52,920 bases of DNA, taken from assembly GCF_003994465.1 (NCBI RefSeq), contig NZ_RZNX01000001.1, positions 1,264,182 through 1,317,101 of the forward strand, written 5' to 3'. This stretch comes from Paenibacillus zeisoli (lineage in GTDB: Bacteria > Bacillota > Bacilli > Paenibacillales > Paenibacillaceae). Shown here one piece after another: positions 8,490 through 16,376 of this stretch (within the stretch, counting starts at the first letter, position 1; each line of letters opens with the position of its first letter). Made by a program: the position numbers and the translations under genes. The notes under the pieces are model-generated. The model did not search any database and was not told where the DNA came from. It saw only the letters and a list, made by a program, of their open reading frames with translations.

Positions 8490-9521
8490 CTAATATTTGC
8501 GGTTTTCGATTTCCCGGGCAGCCGTTCCCTTCGTAAATACACCCTCACGGGTTACAATTCGTTTGGGCAGCGTATGGCCAGCCACAACCTCCTTCGCCGC
8601 TTGAATCAATTGAGGCCCTAGCAGCGGATTGCATTCCACGGTACAGTTTAATTTCCCTAAAAGCATAGCCTGAAAAGCTTCCCTTCCTCCATCAACGGAT
8701 ACAATCACGATATCCTTACCTGGTCTGAGGCCGGCTTCCTCAATAGCCTCAATAGCTCCAAATGCCATATCATCATTGTGAGAATACAGCACTTGGATGT
8801 CTCTGCCATATTTCTGCAAATACCTGGTCATAATGGCCTTGCCGGATTCACGCGTGAAATCCCCGGTATCTGAGGCGACAATGTTCATAGCATGATTTCC
8901 ACGTATCACCTCTTCAAAGCCTTTCTTCCGATCAATGGCAGGTGCCGAATTAAGCGTTCCTTGGATTTCAGCAATGTGAATCGGGCCGCGAACCAATCGC
9001 ATCTTATCGAGTACGTATTTGCCTGCTTTACGGCCTTCCTCCTTGAAGTTAGAGCCAATAAGAGTGATATAGAGCGAGGAATCCGCAACCTCTACGGATC
9101 GGTCCGTGATGATGACAGGTATACCGGCGTCCTTCGCTTCCTTAAGAACTTCACCCCAGCCGCTCTCTACAACGGGGGAGAAGCCGATCACGTCCACTTT
9201 ACGTGAGATAAAAGAACGAATTGCCCTGATCTGATTCTCCTGCTTCTGCTGGGCATCTTCAAATAACAATTCTACATTCGCCTGCTTGGCCGCTTCCTTA
9301 ATCGACTTCGTATTGGCTGCACGCCATGCGCTCTCCGATCCCACCTGAGAGAAGCCGATCACTAGCGGACGCCCTGTATCCGGTGGAAGGTCGATGGTCT
9401 CCTGCTCATTAAGTGCGGGCAGAACAGTCGCCTCTTGTGTCGCTACTTCGGCATCCTGTTCCGAGCGGCAGCCGCTAATGAACATCAAGATGATAAACAG
9501 CACGCTGATCCGCCTCATCAT
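8490..9521 (-). CDS. YtfQ-like sugar-binding lipoprotein, probable sensory co-receptor
   Basis: This is a periplasmic-binding-protein-fold lipoprotein (lipobox FISGC near residue 18) anchored outside the membrane. The mature part closely follows Escherichia coli YtfQ, the galactofuranose-binding protein: GFSQVGSESAWRAAN, DAQQKQENQI, GFSPVVESGW, TDRSVEV and SHNDDMAFGAI. It is also clearly paralogous to the importer's own binding protein at 17986-19017. It is the last gene of the kinase-regulator operon, 17 bases after another binding protein, and has no permease beside it. By analogy with the XylFII-LytS xylose sensors of clostridia, it probably presents a bound furanose to the histidine kinase. 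Start ATGATG follows GGGGAGGTGA. Ligand (arabinofuranose or galactofuranose) is inferred from neighbouring GH43 genes. Confidence 0.85.
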   Translation of the reverse strand: MMRRISVLFIILMFISGCRSEQDAEVATQEATVLPALNEQETIDLPPDTGRPLVIGFSQVGSESAWRAANTKSIKEAAKQANVELLFEDAQQKQENQIRAIRSFISRKVDVIGFSPVVESGWGEVLKEAKDAGIPVIITDRSVEVADSSLYITLIGSNFKEEGRKAGKYVLDKMRLVRGPIHIAEIQGTLNSAPAIDRKKGFEEVIRGNHAMNIVASDTGDFTRESGKAIMTRYLQKYGRDIQVLYSHNDDMAFGAIEAIEEAGLRPGKDIVIVSVDGGREAFQAMLLGKLNCTVECNPLLGPQLIQAAKEVVAGHTLPKRIVTREGVFTKGTAAREIENRKY

Positions 9522-9538
9522 CTCTACTCACCTCCCCT

Positions 9539-10534
9539 TCATTTACCTCCCGCAGTATTCCAATTGTCTCTGTTCAGTATCTTTACATTTAATCGGTTGT
9601 TAACCGGAAGTGCCTGCCCAGAACATGCCGCGGTCAACTGCTGAAGAATAATATGACCCCAACTATCCTCCGATTGGTCAATCGTGGCGGTGATTTGATC
9701 ATTACGGATGCTGCTTAGTATAGAAGGCGTATTATTGAATGTGACGGCGAATTGACGTAGTCCCTTGGCCTTCCATACCAGAATGGCTGAGGAGCTCGCC
9801 TGGGAATCGAAACCCACAAACGCATCAAAATGAGGATGCGCTTCAATCATTTCTTCTATATCGGCAGTAGACTTGTCAGCATGGTCCCCGTCTGTGCGCA
9901 GTTCAAGCAATTGAACCCCGGATGAAGTGGCTAAAAAATCTTTAAATCCGGCAACCCGCTGCCGAATGTTATGGAAACCGATCATTCCGGTTTCTGCAAT
10001 GACCATACCTTGGCCACCAAGCAGGTTATCGACGTACTCCGCAATCCGTCTTCCGGCTTCATAGTTATCAATCCCGATATAGGTGAGCCGCTTACTATGC
10101 GGCGCATCATTATCGAAGCAGAGGACCTTAATCCCCGCTTCTACCGCTTTGTCAATATAAGGCGTCATCGCTTCGGAGTCCACCGGACTGATCGCAATCC
10201 CGTCTACCTTTTGTTTAATCAAATTCTCCATGATTCGGATCTGCTGTTCCAGATTCGCTTCATTTGGCGCCTTCACTATGAGCTGAATGCCTGCCTTGCT
10301 AGCTGCGGCTTTAGCACTTTTAGTCACCTGCTTATATACGGGATCTGCGGTTGCAAAAATAATAGCCATAGTCAGCGTTCTTGCGGTAGAACTGTTAGTA
10401 TCAGTCTGTATATTGGCGGCCATCTTAATAGGCTGTGAGCTAGGGACATCCGCGTCGCTGCAGGAGGTTAAACCCAGACAACAAAGAACGATAATTACAA
10501 TTAAGTAATATACTCGGCTATCGGCTGGGCGCAT
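9539..10534 (-). CDS. Second sugar-binding lipoprotein (periplasmic-binding family 4) in the sensing operon
   Basis: This is a lipoprotein with lipobox LTSC (about residue 25) and a sugar-type binding fold. Recognisable parts are MAIIFATADPVYKQVTKSAKAA, ISPVDSEAMTPYIDKAVEAGIKV, CFDNDAPHSKRLTYIGIDNYEAGRRIAEYV and GFDSQASSSAILVW. It resembles ribose/xylose-type binding proteins (RbsB/XylF family) more than YtfQ. The gene lies 17 bases from both the regulator upstream and the YtfQ-like gene downstream, so all four genes form one transcript. With no permease partner, sensing is more likely than uptake. It differs clearly from the YtfQ-like neighbour, so the kinase may read two ligands or a heterocomplex. 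Start ATG follows GGAAGGAAG. Ligand is unknown. Confidence 0.82.
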   Translation of the reverse strand: MRPADSRVYYLIVIIVLCCLGLTSCSDADVPSSQPIKMAANIQTDTNSSTARTLTMAIIFATADPVYKQVTKSAKAAASKAGIQLIVKAPNEANLEQQIRIMENLIKQKVDGIAISPVDSEAMTPYIDKAVEAGIKVLCFDNDAPHSKRLTYIGIDNYEAGRRIAEYVDNLLGGQGMVIAETGMIGFHNIRQRVAGFKDFLATSSGVQLLELRTDGDHADKSTADIEEMIEAHPHFDAFVGFDSQASSSAILVWKAKGLRQFAVTFNNTPSILSSIRNDQITATIDQSEDSWGHIILQQLTAACSGQALPVNNRLNVKILNRDNWNTAGGK

Positions 10535-10551
10535 TCCATCTAACTTCCTTC

Positions 10552-12120
10552 CTAAAGGCAGATTCGATTCTCTTGATTCCTGTACACCTTGGTAGTCACT
10601 CCAGTGATTTTTTTAAATACGGAGTTAAAATAATGTGGATCGTTATATCCCACCATAGATGCAATTTCGTAGGATTTGGCATTTGTAGTCTTAAGCAGCT
10701 TCATTGCTCTCTTAATTCTCGTTCTGATTAAGTAATCGATGAAAGTCTGCCCGATCGCATTCGAGAAAACACTGCTGAAGTGATTCGGACTGACATTGAC
10801 ATAAGCGGCAACGGTTTGTAGAGAGATCTCCGGATTATCAAAGTGATGGTCAATATATTCCTTCGCTTTGCTTATGATATCGCTGTATTTATTCTTGATC
10901 TGGTCTCGATATTGAAACACAAGCCTAAGAATAACAGAAGCCGTATCTCGAAGTTCTTCAAGACTGAAGATTGCCTGCAGACGCTCCTCAACTGACTCCA
11001 GTTCCAATATAAATGCACCTACATCCCCGCGTGACTCATGAATGAATTGTGTAGCAGATATGATCAAATCCATGATCAAATAATGAGAGTATAGAGTATT
11101 GTGATCCTTTCCCTCATCCTGTATATAGCTAAATACAAACCCTTCTATCCTGGAATTGTCACCCTGTTCAAGAAAGTCATTCAGCTTGCTGCGCTTAAAG
11201 GCGAAAATCCCCTGCAATTCTTTCCCGTTAATTGGCCTTTTCCGCAAAAAATACTGATAGCTTTTCTTCTGATCGGCTTCCGAGAACGAAATGGAGATCT
11301 CCTGTACACGGCTCTTCACTGAGCCGATTCCGGTATAAATAGTGCAGATCAGCTTCTCCTCCATCTGCTTCATGTCCCTGACCAGCTTTTCTGCCAACCC
11401 TTCAAGGTGTTTCGGGTCCTCGCCCTTAAGAATCCATGCGTGCTGTTTCTTATTCCGCTTCACATGAAGATGAACCGAATATTCATTGCTGATGCTCTGG
11501 AACAGGGGATCGTGTTCTATATTAAATATGGTGCTGTCTTCCCCATTCTTGACTTCAAACTCAATAAGGGTCACCAGATAATAATCAGAAATCAAGAGAA
11601 TCCCAAATTCCTCTGACATCTGTATCGCCTCTGCTGTCGGGATCGAACCGGTGCACAGATCGATGAGCATTTGCTCCCGCATGAAATCCATATTGGCGCT
11701 TGCTCTCTCCTGCAGCTCCTCCAGCTCTCGCTTGTCTCTTCGCTCGCTATCGATCTTGGCCGATACCTTATGCAGGGTACTTAGCAGTTCTGCTGAGCTT
11801 AACGGCTTCAGACAATATTCCTCCACTCCGATTCTTAATGCTTCCCGGGCATAAGCGAATTCATCATGGCCGCTAAGAATAATAATTTTAACGGAAGGCA
11901 TCCGTTCTTTCACAATCTTGCTTAATTGTATGCCATCCATGAAAGGCATTTTGATGTCTGTTAGCACAATATCCGGAGCCATTCGTTCGATCAGGGGTAA
12001 GGCTAATTCTCCGTCAGGAGCATCCCCGCTAAAAATAAATCCTTCGCTTTCCCAGTCAATACGGTCTCTTATTCCTTCTCTGACAAGGATTTCATCGTCC
12101 ACCAGGAAAACTTTTTTCAT
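10552..12120 (-). CDS. AraC-family response regulator (YesN-type)
   Basis: This is the cytoplasmic DNA-binding partner of the adjacent histidine kinase. A receiver domain (about 1-120) carries acidic residues DDE at 8-10, the phosphoacceptor Asp55 in DIVLTDIKMPFMDG, and the switch Lys in EEYCLKPLS. A middle helical region (about 130-410) links to two AraC-type helix-turn-helices at the C-terminus (about 420-520), with SLQTVAAYVNVSPNHFSSVF and SYEIASMVGYNDPHYFNSVFK. I start at the ATG at 12120, which has AAGGAGGG six bases upstream; a TTG one codon earlier is less likely. It overlaps the kinase gene by 29 bases, so the two are probably translationally coupled. Likely targets are the GH43/cohesin promoters and the furanose importer, inferred from gene order and shared motifs. 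Confidence 0.9.
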   Translation of the reverse strand: MKKVFLVDDEILVREGIRDRIDWESEGFIFSGDAPDGELALPLIERMAPDIVLTDIKMPFMDGIQLSKIVKERMPSVKIIILSGHDEFAYAREALRIGVEEYCLKPLSSAELLSTLHKVSAKIDSERRDKRELEELQERASANMDFMREQMLIDLCTGSIPTAEAIQMSEEFGILLISDYYLVTLIEFEVKNGEDSTIFNIEHDPLFQSISNEYSVHLHVKRNKKQHAWILKGEDPKHLEGLAEKLVRDMKQMEEKLICTIYTGIGSVKSRVQEISISFSEADQKKSYQYFLRKRPINGKELQGIFAFKRSKLNDFLEQGDNSRIEGFVFSYIQDEGKDHNTLYSHYLIMDLIISATQFIHESRGDVGAFILELESVEERLQAIFSLEELRDTASVILRLVFQYRDQIKNKYSDIISKAKEYIDHHFDNPEISLQTVAAYVNVSPNHFSSVFSNAIGQTFIDYLIRTRIKRAMKLLKTTNAKSYEIASMVGYNDPHYFNSVFKKITGVTTKVYRNQENRICL

Positions 12121-13912
12121 CAAATTCCCTCCTTACCGGTATATTCACAGTGACCGTTGTCCCCACGCCCAACTCGCTTTCCAGCTCAAGTCCATAGAGA
12201 TCTCCGTGATAAAGACGCAGCCTTTGGTGCACATTGCCAAAACCAAATCCTCCGTCTTGCTTGAGCTCATCCTTCACTTCCTGATCCAGGCTAGCCTGCA
12301 GCTGCTGTAAGCGCTCGGGCGTCATCCCTGCTCCATTATCATGAATGATAATCTGGATGGTCTCATTGGATAGGAAAGAACCGCTTATCCTAATCATGCC
12401 TTTGCCTCTTTTGTTCTTAATCCCGTGATACAGAGCATTCTCTACCAGAGGTTGCAGTGTCATCTTCAGGATCTGACATTTCAGAATATCTTCTTCAATC
12501 TGGATCTCATAATCAAGAATATCCCGGTAACGCATTTTTTGAATAATTAAGTAGTTACCAATATGTTCGATTTCATCCTTGATTGTAATCAAGTCACGTC
12601 CTCGACTAAGGCTGATCCGGAAAAAGGTCGTCAGTGCGTGTACAATTTCGATCACTTCTTCACTCTTTCTGTTCTCAGCCAACCAAATGATTGAATCGAG
12701 TGTGTTATATAAAAAATGCGGATTAATCTGTGCCTGCAGCGTGCGGAGCTCGGCGATTTTGATCATCTCCTGTTCTTTTATACTTGTCTCGATCAAGATT
12801 TTGATTTTATCCAGCATCGTATTGAAGCTTAGGCCCAGATCAGCGATTTCATCTCTCCCCATCTGGTGTACCTTGGCATCAAGAAAACCTGAAGCAGCCT
12901 GACGCATCTTTTTCTTAAGAAACCGGATCGGATGTATCAGTTTGGATGATATGAAGAAGTACAAGGTTATCGTAAAAATAATAGTGAATATAACAATGAC
13001 CCCAATTAACCTTTCAATACGATCGGCATCCTTAAGTACCTCTTTCAGCGGCACTTCCCCAATAATCTTCCAGCCAGTCTGTTCGGAAGAGGTATATACA
13101 ACGAAATGATCCACACCATTCACAGAACGAGTGAAGTTGCCCGTGTTCCCCTTCAGAAGCTTGAATTCCGTATCATCAAAGCTTGTAAATCTTTCAGATC
13201 GATCTGGTATTATAATGGGCTGACCCTTCTCATTCGCCACATAAAAAAATCCGTTCTCGCCAATATGCATGTTATTGCAGAAATTGGAGATCACCGAAGC
13301 ATCGAGCGTGATGACCATATATCCAATCACTTCATCGGTAATCTCTTGTTTGACGGTTGATACAATAGAGACGGCAAATTGACCCTCATCACTGGAGTGA
13401 TCGAAATAATCCGGTCTTTGCGAAGAGAGCGGGGGAATAATCATGACCTTATCCGGATGTTTCATAAGATTGACAAATACCGGATACTTCGAAAGATCCT
13501 GATCGAGCTCAAAGATGCCTTTTCTCTCACTGATTCCCTTGCCATATAGATTAAACAGCATCATATTGCTGATCCGGTCAGATAACCTGTAAGTGTCGCG
13601 GTATAGACTAAAGGTGTTGAGAATATCCTTTGCTTCCTGATACGTCTCATTCTGTATGAGAAGAAATCTTAAGACATTCGGGTTCTTGCTAATATCGAGA
13701 AACTTGCGATTGTCCGAGAATAAGGAGTCAATATCATTCTTTAAGTGCTCTGCGGTTAACTGTATGGTTGCAACACTATGTTTCGACACGGTCTCGTAAG
13801 ACATACGATAGGTAATCATTCCAACGAGAATCAACGGAAATGCCGTCAGCAGGACGAACATCGTTAACATCTTCGCGCGCAGACTAGAAGTAATCCAACT
13901 ATACAGTTTCAT
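12092..13912 (-). CDS. LytS/YesM-type sensor histidine kinase with extracellular dCache-like domain
   Basis: This is a membrane sensor kinase. Two transmembrane helices (about residues 10-35 and 290-310) flank a large extracellular domain of dCache type, with SLSSQ-like ligand-pocket segments and GYMVITLDASVISNF. A HAMP segment follows (about 310-365). The histidine kinase domain carries phosphoacceptor His near 396 in AQINPHFLYNTLDS and ATP-lid motifs LVENALYHGI, HDNGAGM and GFGFGNVHQRL. I prefer the ATG at 13912, preceded by GTGAGG, over a GTG at 13945 without a visible ribosome site. It is first in an operon with the response regulator and two binding lipoproteins, and is read from a promoter overlapped by a cre site. 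It probably senses sugar through the lipoproteins; the ligand is not shown by sequence. Confidence 0.9.
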   Translation of the reverse strand: MKLYSWITSSLRAKMLTMFVLLTAFPLILVGMITYRMSYETVSKHSVATIQLTAEHLKNDIDSLFSDNRKFLDISKNPNVLRFLLIQNETYQEAKDILNTFSLYRDTYRLSDRISNMMLFNLYGKGISERKGIFELDQDLSKYPVFVNLMKHPDKVMIIPPLSSQRPDYFDHSSDEGQFAVSIVSTVKQEITDEVIGYMVITLDASVISNFCNNMHIGENGFFYVANEKGQPIIIPDRSERFTSFDDTEFKLLKGNTGNFTRSVNGVDHFVVYTSSEQTGWKIIGEVPLKEVLKDADRIERLIGVIVIFTIIFTITLYFFISSKLIHPIRFLKKKMRQAASGFLDAKVHQMGRDEIADLGLSFNTMLDKIKILIETSIKEQEMIKIAELRTLQAQINPHFLYNTLDSIIWLAENRKSEEVIEIVHALTTFFRISLSRGRDLITIKDEIEHIGNYLIIQKMRYRDILDYEIQIEEDILKCQILKMTLQPLVENALYHGIKNKRGKGMIRISGSFLSNETIQIIIHDNGAGMTPERLQQLQASLDQEVKDELKQDGGFGFGNVHQRLRLYHGDLYGLELESELGVGTTVTVNIPVRREFDEKSFPGGR

Positions 13913-14016
13913 ACCGGTGAGAGCCTCACTTCTGCTGGAGTTCACGACAGGGATTAATACAGATACAGCTAATCCATTCGTAAATATTTACAAAAAATTA
14001 GAATTATTCCATTTCG

Positions 14017-14045
14017 ATTATAAAGCGCTTTCATAAGTACGGCAA
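14017..14045 (-). promoter_or_regulatory. Promoter of the sensing operon overlapped by a cre site
   Basis: On the minus strand TTGCCG (14040-14045) and TATAAT (14017-14022) are 17 bases apart. Within this spacer and over the -10 lies ATGAAAGCGCTTTATA (14019-14034), an excellent fit to the CcpA-binding cre consensus. Bound CcpA would block RNA polymerase, so the sensor operon should be shut off by preferred sugars. Confidence 0.75.
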
Positions 14046-14048
14046 GAA

Positions 14049-14078
14049 GATTTTATCTCTCTTATGAGTTATAAAATC
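14049..14078 (-). terminator. Weak AT-rich hairpin after the HPr-like gene
   Basis: GATTTTAT (14049-14056) can pair with ATAAAATC (14071-14078) around a 14-base loop. It lies just after the importer operon and just before the sensing-operon promoter. The stem is short and AT-rich, so termination here may be leaky. Confidence 0.35.
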
Positions 14079-14097
14079 CTCTGTCATTCAAAATGAG

Positions 14098-14337
14098 TTA
14101 TTTAATTATATAAGACAGGTCATAACGGACAAACAAATCAGACAATGCCCTCTTTGCTTCGTCTTCATCGGGACCCATAACATAAAGCTCGTAGTTATGG
14201 TGCTCGGTTAATGTGACGAAAACACCCAGAATACTTTTGGCATCGATGATGATTTTCCCAAACTTCAGCACACAAGAAGATTTGAATTTGTTAGCGGTTT
14301 TGGAGATTTCCCAACCGATTTCAGTAGTATTGCGCAT
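14098..14337 (-). CDS. Shortened HPr/Crh-like protein lacking the His15 region
   Basis: This 79-residue protein has an HPr-like fold. The segment ISKTANKFKSS, then LKFGKIIIDAKSILGV and later YVMGPDEDEAKRALSDL align with HPr/Crh from helix 1 to the last helix. AKSILGV matches the Ser46 phosphorylation region (KSIMGV) used by HPr kinase. The first strand and the GIHARPA loop with the PTS phosphoacceptor His15 are absent. The ATG has AAGGAGG nine bases upstream and I see no lost N-terminal coding region ahead of it. It cannot be a normal PTS phosphocarrier. It may act like Crh as a regulatory partner of CcpA, or may have lost that role too. It is the last gene of the furanose importer operon, 42 bases after the permease. 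Confidence 0.75.
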   Translation of the reverse strand: MRNTTEIGWEISKTANKFKSSCVLKFGKIIIDAKSILGVFVTLTEHHNYELYVMGPDEDEAKRALSDLFVRYDLSYIIK

Positions 14338-14379
14338 CCAGCCATGCCTCCTTAACTATTCATTATGCGGCTCGTACGA

Positions 14380-15363
14380 TTATGCGGCTGCTCCACTCTT
14401 TTTCTTACGTGAGATAAACACTTTCTGAAGCAGAATGAACAGGAACAACAGCATCCCAATCGCAATCTTGGTCCACCAGGAGCTAAGTGTACCCTGGAAC
14501 ATAATCAAAGTTTGGATAATGCCCTGAATCAGGACACCAAAGATCGTACCGACTACATATCCGGTCCCGCCGGTCAGTAGAGTACCCCCGATCACAACCG
14601 CTGCGATTGTATCCAGCTCCATCCCGACTGCATGAAGCCCGTACCCGGACAGCATATAGAAGGTAAAGACAACTCCAGCAAGCGAAGAGCAAAAGCCGCT
14701 GAGCGTGTAGACAAGCACTTTGGTCCTAGCGACCGGAAGACCCATCAGCAAAGACGATTGTTCGCTGCCGCCGAGTGCATATACATTGCGGCCGAACTTG
14801 GTGAAATGCGCGATATAAATAGCTGCTGCGACTACGACCAGCGCAATAATAACGCTAATGGAGATATAATTTTTGCCGAATAGGTAGACCTTGGTCTGTG
14901 ACACGGTTTTATACCATTCGTTGTCAATAGTTATGCTTTCGATGCTGATGAGATAACAAAGACCTCTGGCCAGGAACATGCCGGCAAGCGTAACTATAAA
15001 CGGCTGAAGCTTGAAATACTGAATCAAGCAGCCCATAGACCAGCCGAAAAAGCTGCCGACAAGCAAAACGAACGGAATAACCACCCAAGGTGACCAATGA
15101 TGGTTCTGGACAAGCGTTGCCGACAGCATCGTAGTAAATGCGATCATGGAGCCGACGGATAAATCAATACCACCCGTTATAATGACGAAGGTCATGCCTA
15201 CTGCCGTGATTAGCAGAAAGGCATTATCAATTAATAGATTCAGAAATACCTGAAGCGAGAAAAAACCATTATATTCAATCGAACCCGCCGCAAACATAAC
15301 TATGAATAACGCAACGGTAACCAAGATTGGAAAGTAACGTCGATCCAGTTTGAATACATTCAT
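14380..15363 (-). CDS. Furanose ABC importer permease, YjfF-like
   Basis: This is an integral membrane subunit of the branched-chain/ribose-type permease family (RbsC/YjfF). About nine to ten hydrophobic helices are visible. Family signatures include AVGMTFVIITGGIDLSVGSM in the first third and LDTIAAVVIGGTLLTGGTGYVVGTIFGVL in the last third. At 327 residues it is normal for the family. It overlaps the upstream permease by four bases (ATGA), with AGGGGG seven bases before the ATG. Together with the neighbouring permease it would form the heterodimeric channel seen in the YtfQRT-YjfF system, which imports furanose sugars. The HPr-like gene follows. Confidence 0.9.
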   Translation of the reverse strand: MNVFKLDRRYFPILVTVALFIVMFAAGSIEYNGFFSLQVFLNLLIDNAFLLITAVGMTFVIITGGIDLSVGSMIAFTTMLSATLVQNHHWSPWVVIPFVLLVGSFFGWSMGCLIQYFKLQPFIVTLAGMFLARGLCYLISIESITIDNEWYKTVSQTKVYLFGKNYISISVIIALVVVAAAIYIAHFTKFGRNVYALGGSEQSSLLMGLPVARTKVLVYTLSGFCSSLAGVVFTFYMLSGYGLHAVGMELDTIAAVVIGGTLLTGGTGYVVGTIFGVLIQGIIQTLIMFQGTLSSWWTKIAIGMLLFLFILLQKVFISRKKKSGAAA

Positions 15364-16376
15364 GCCGATACCCCCTGTTTGGCAGCTTTATCTCTCTTCC
15401 TGCGCCTTGCGGCGAATACACTTCCGAAGGCTTCCGATTGGATTAAGCAGACGACTAACACAACGACGGATTTCACAACCAGTGTCACTTCTGGGGGAAC
15501 GCCCATCGAATATATCGAAGTGGTCAATGTCTGAATAATCAGAGCGCCTACAATGGTGCCCGACAGATAAAAACGGCCGCCATTCAAGGAATTCCCACCA
15601 ATGACAACAGCCAGTATGGCGTCAAGCTCATACCACAATCCAGCATTGTTGCCGTCTGCACTGGATACGTTGGAGCTTAATATAAAGCCCGAAATCCCGC
15701 TCAAAAAAGAACACAGCACATACACGATGAAGATGATTAGTCCGGAGCGGATCCCGGCGAGGCGGCTTGCCGTTGGATTCGTTCCAACCGATTCAATAAA
15801 CAGACCCACAGCCGTCTTGCGTGTCAATACGGACGCAATAATGAAAAAGAATGCAATAATATAGATGGAGAACGGCAATCCGAACAAATAGCCAGCTCCA
15901 ATGAAGGAATAAGGCTTCGAGGAAATCGTCAGAATTTGGCCGTCTGTAATTAATTGTGCTACTCCGCGCCCTGCTACCATCAGAATTAAGGTTGCTACAA
16001 TTGGCTGTATACCTAGTAGACTGACAAGCAGTCCGTTCCAGGCACCCGCAGCAAGAGCTAGCAGAAGTGAGATACCCAGAGCAGTGAACAAGACACTCAT
16101 GCTCGATCCGTCTCCCTTGCTTATGATCAAGCAAGCCATTGCCCCGGTTATCGAGACTACCGAACCTACGGATAGATCAATCCCTTTTGTAGCGATGACA
16201 AAAGTCATTCCAATCGAGATCAGCACAAGAGGTGCTGCACGGTTCAGAATATCGATCAAGCTGCCAAACAAGTGACCATCCTGAATAGTGATGGAGAAGA
16301 AGTCATGGTTATGAATCAAATTGGCCAAGAGCAAGACGGCCAGGGTAACTAGCGGCCAGAACAGCTTATTTTTCAT
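15360..16376 (-). CDS. Furanose ABC importer permease, YtfT-like
   Basis: This is the second channel subunit of the same importer, with about ten hydrophobic helices. It has family motifs LISIGMTFVIATKGIDLSVGSV and ELDAILAVVIGGNSLNGGRFYLSGT. The ATG at 16376 is preceded by AGGAGGGG seven bases away, so I place the start there rather than six codons upstream. It overlaps the ATPase stop by 11 bases and the next permease by four, showing tight coupling. It resembles E. coli YtfT. Substrate is inferred as arabinofuranose or galactofuranose from the binding protein and GH43 neighbours. Confidence 0.9.
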   Translation of the reverse strand: MKNKLFWPLVTLAVLLLANLIHNHDFFSITIQDGHLFGSLIDILNRAAPLVLISIGMTFVIATKGIDLSVGSVVSITGAMACLIISKGDGSSMSVLFTALGISLLLALAAGAWNGLLVSLLGIQPIVATLILMVAGRGVAQLITDGQILTISSKPYSFIGAGYLFGLPFSIYIIAFFFIIASVLTRKTAVGLFIESVGTNPTASRLAGIRSGLIIFIVYVLCSFLSGISGFILSSNVSSADGNNAGLWYELDAILAVVIGGNSLNGGRFYLSGTIVGALIIQTLTTSIYSMGVPPEVTLVVKSVVVLVVCLIQSEAFGSVFAARRRKRDKAAKQGVSA

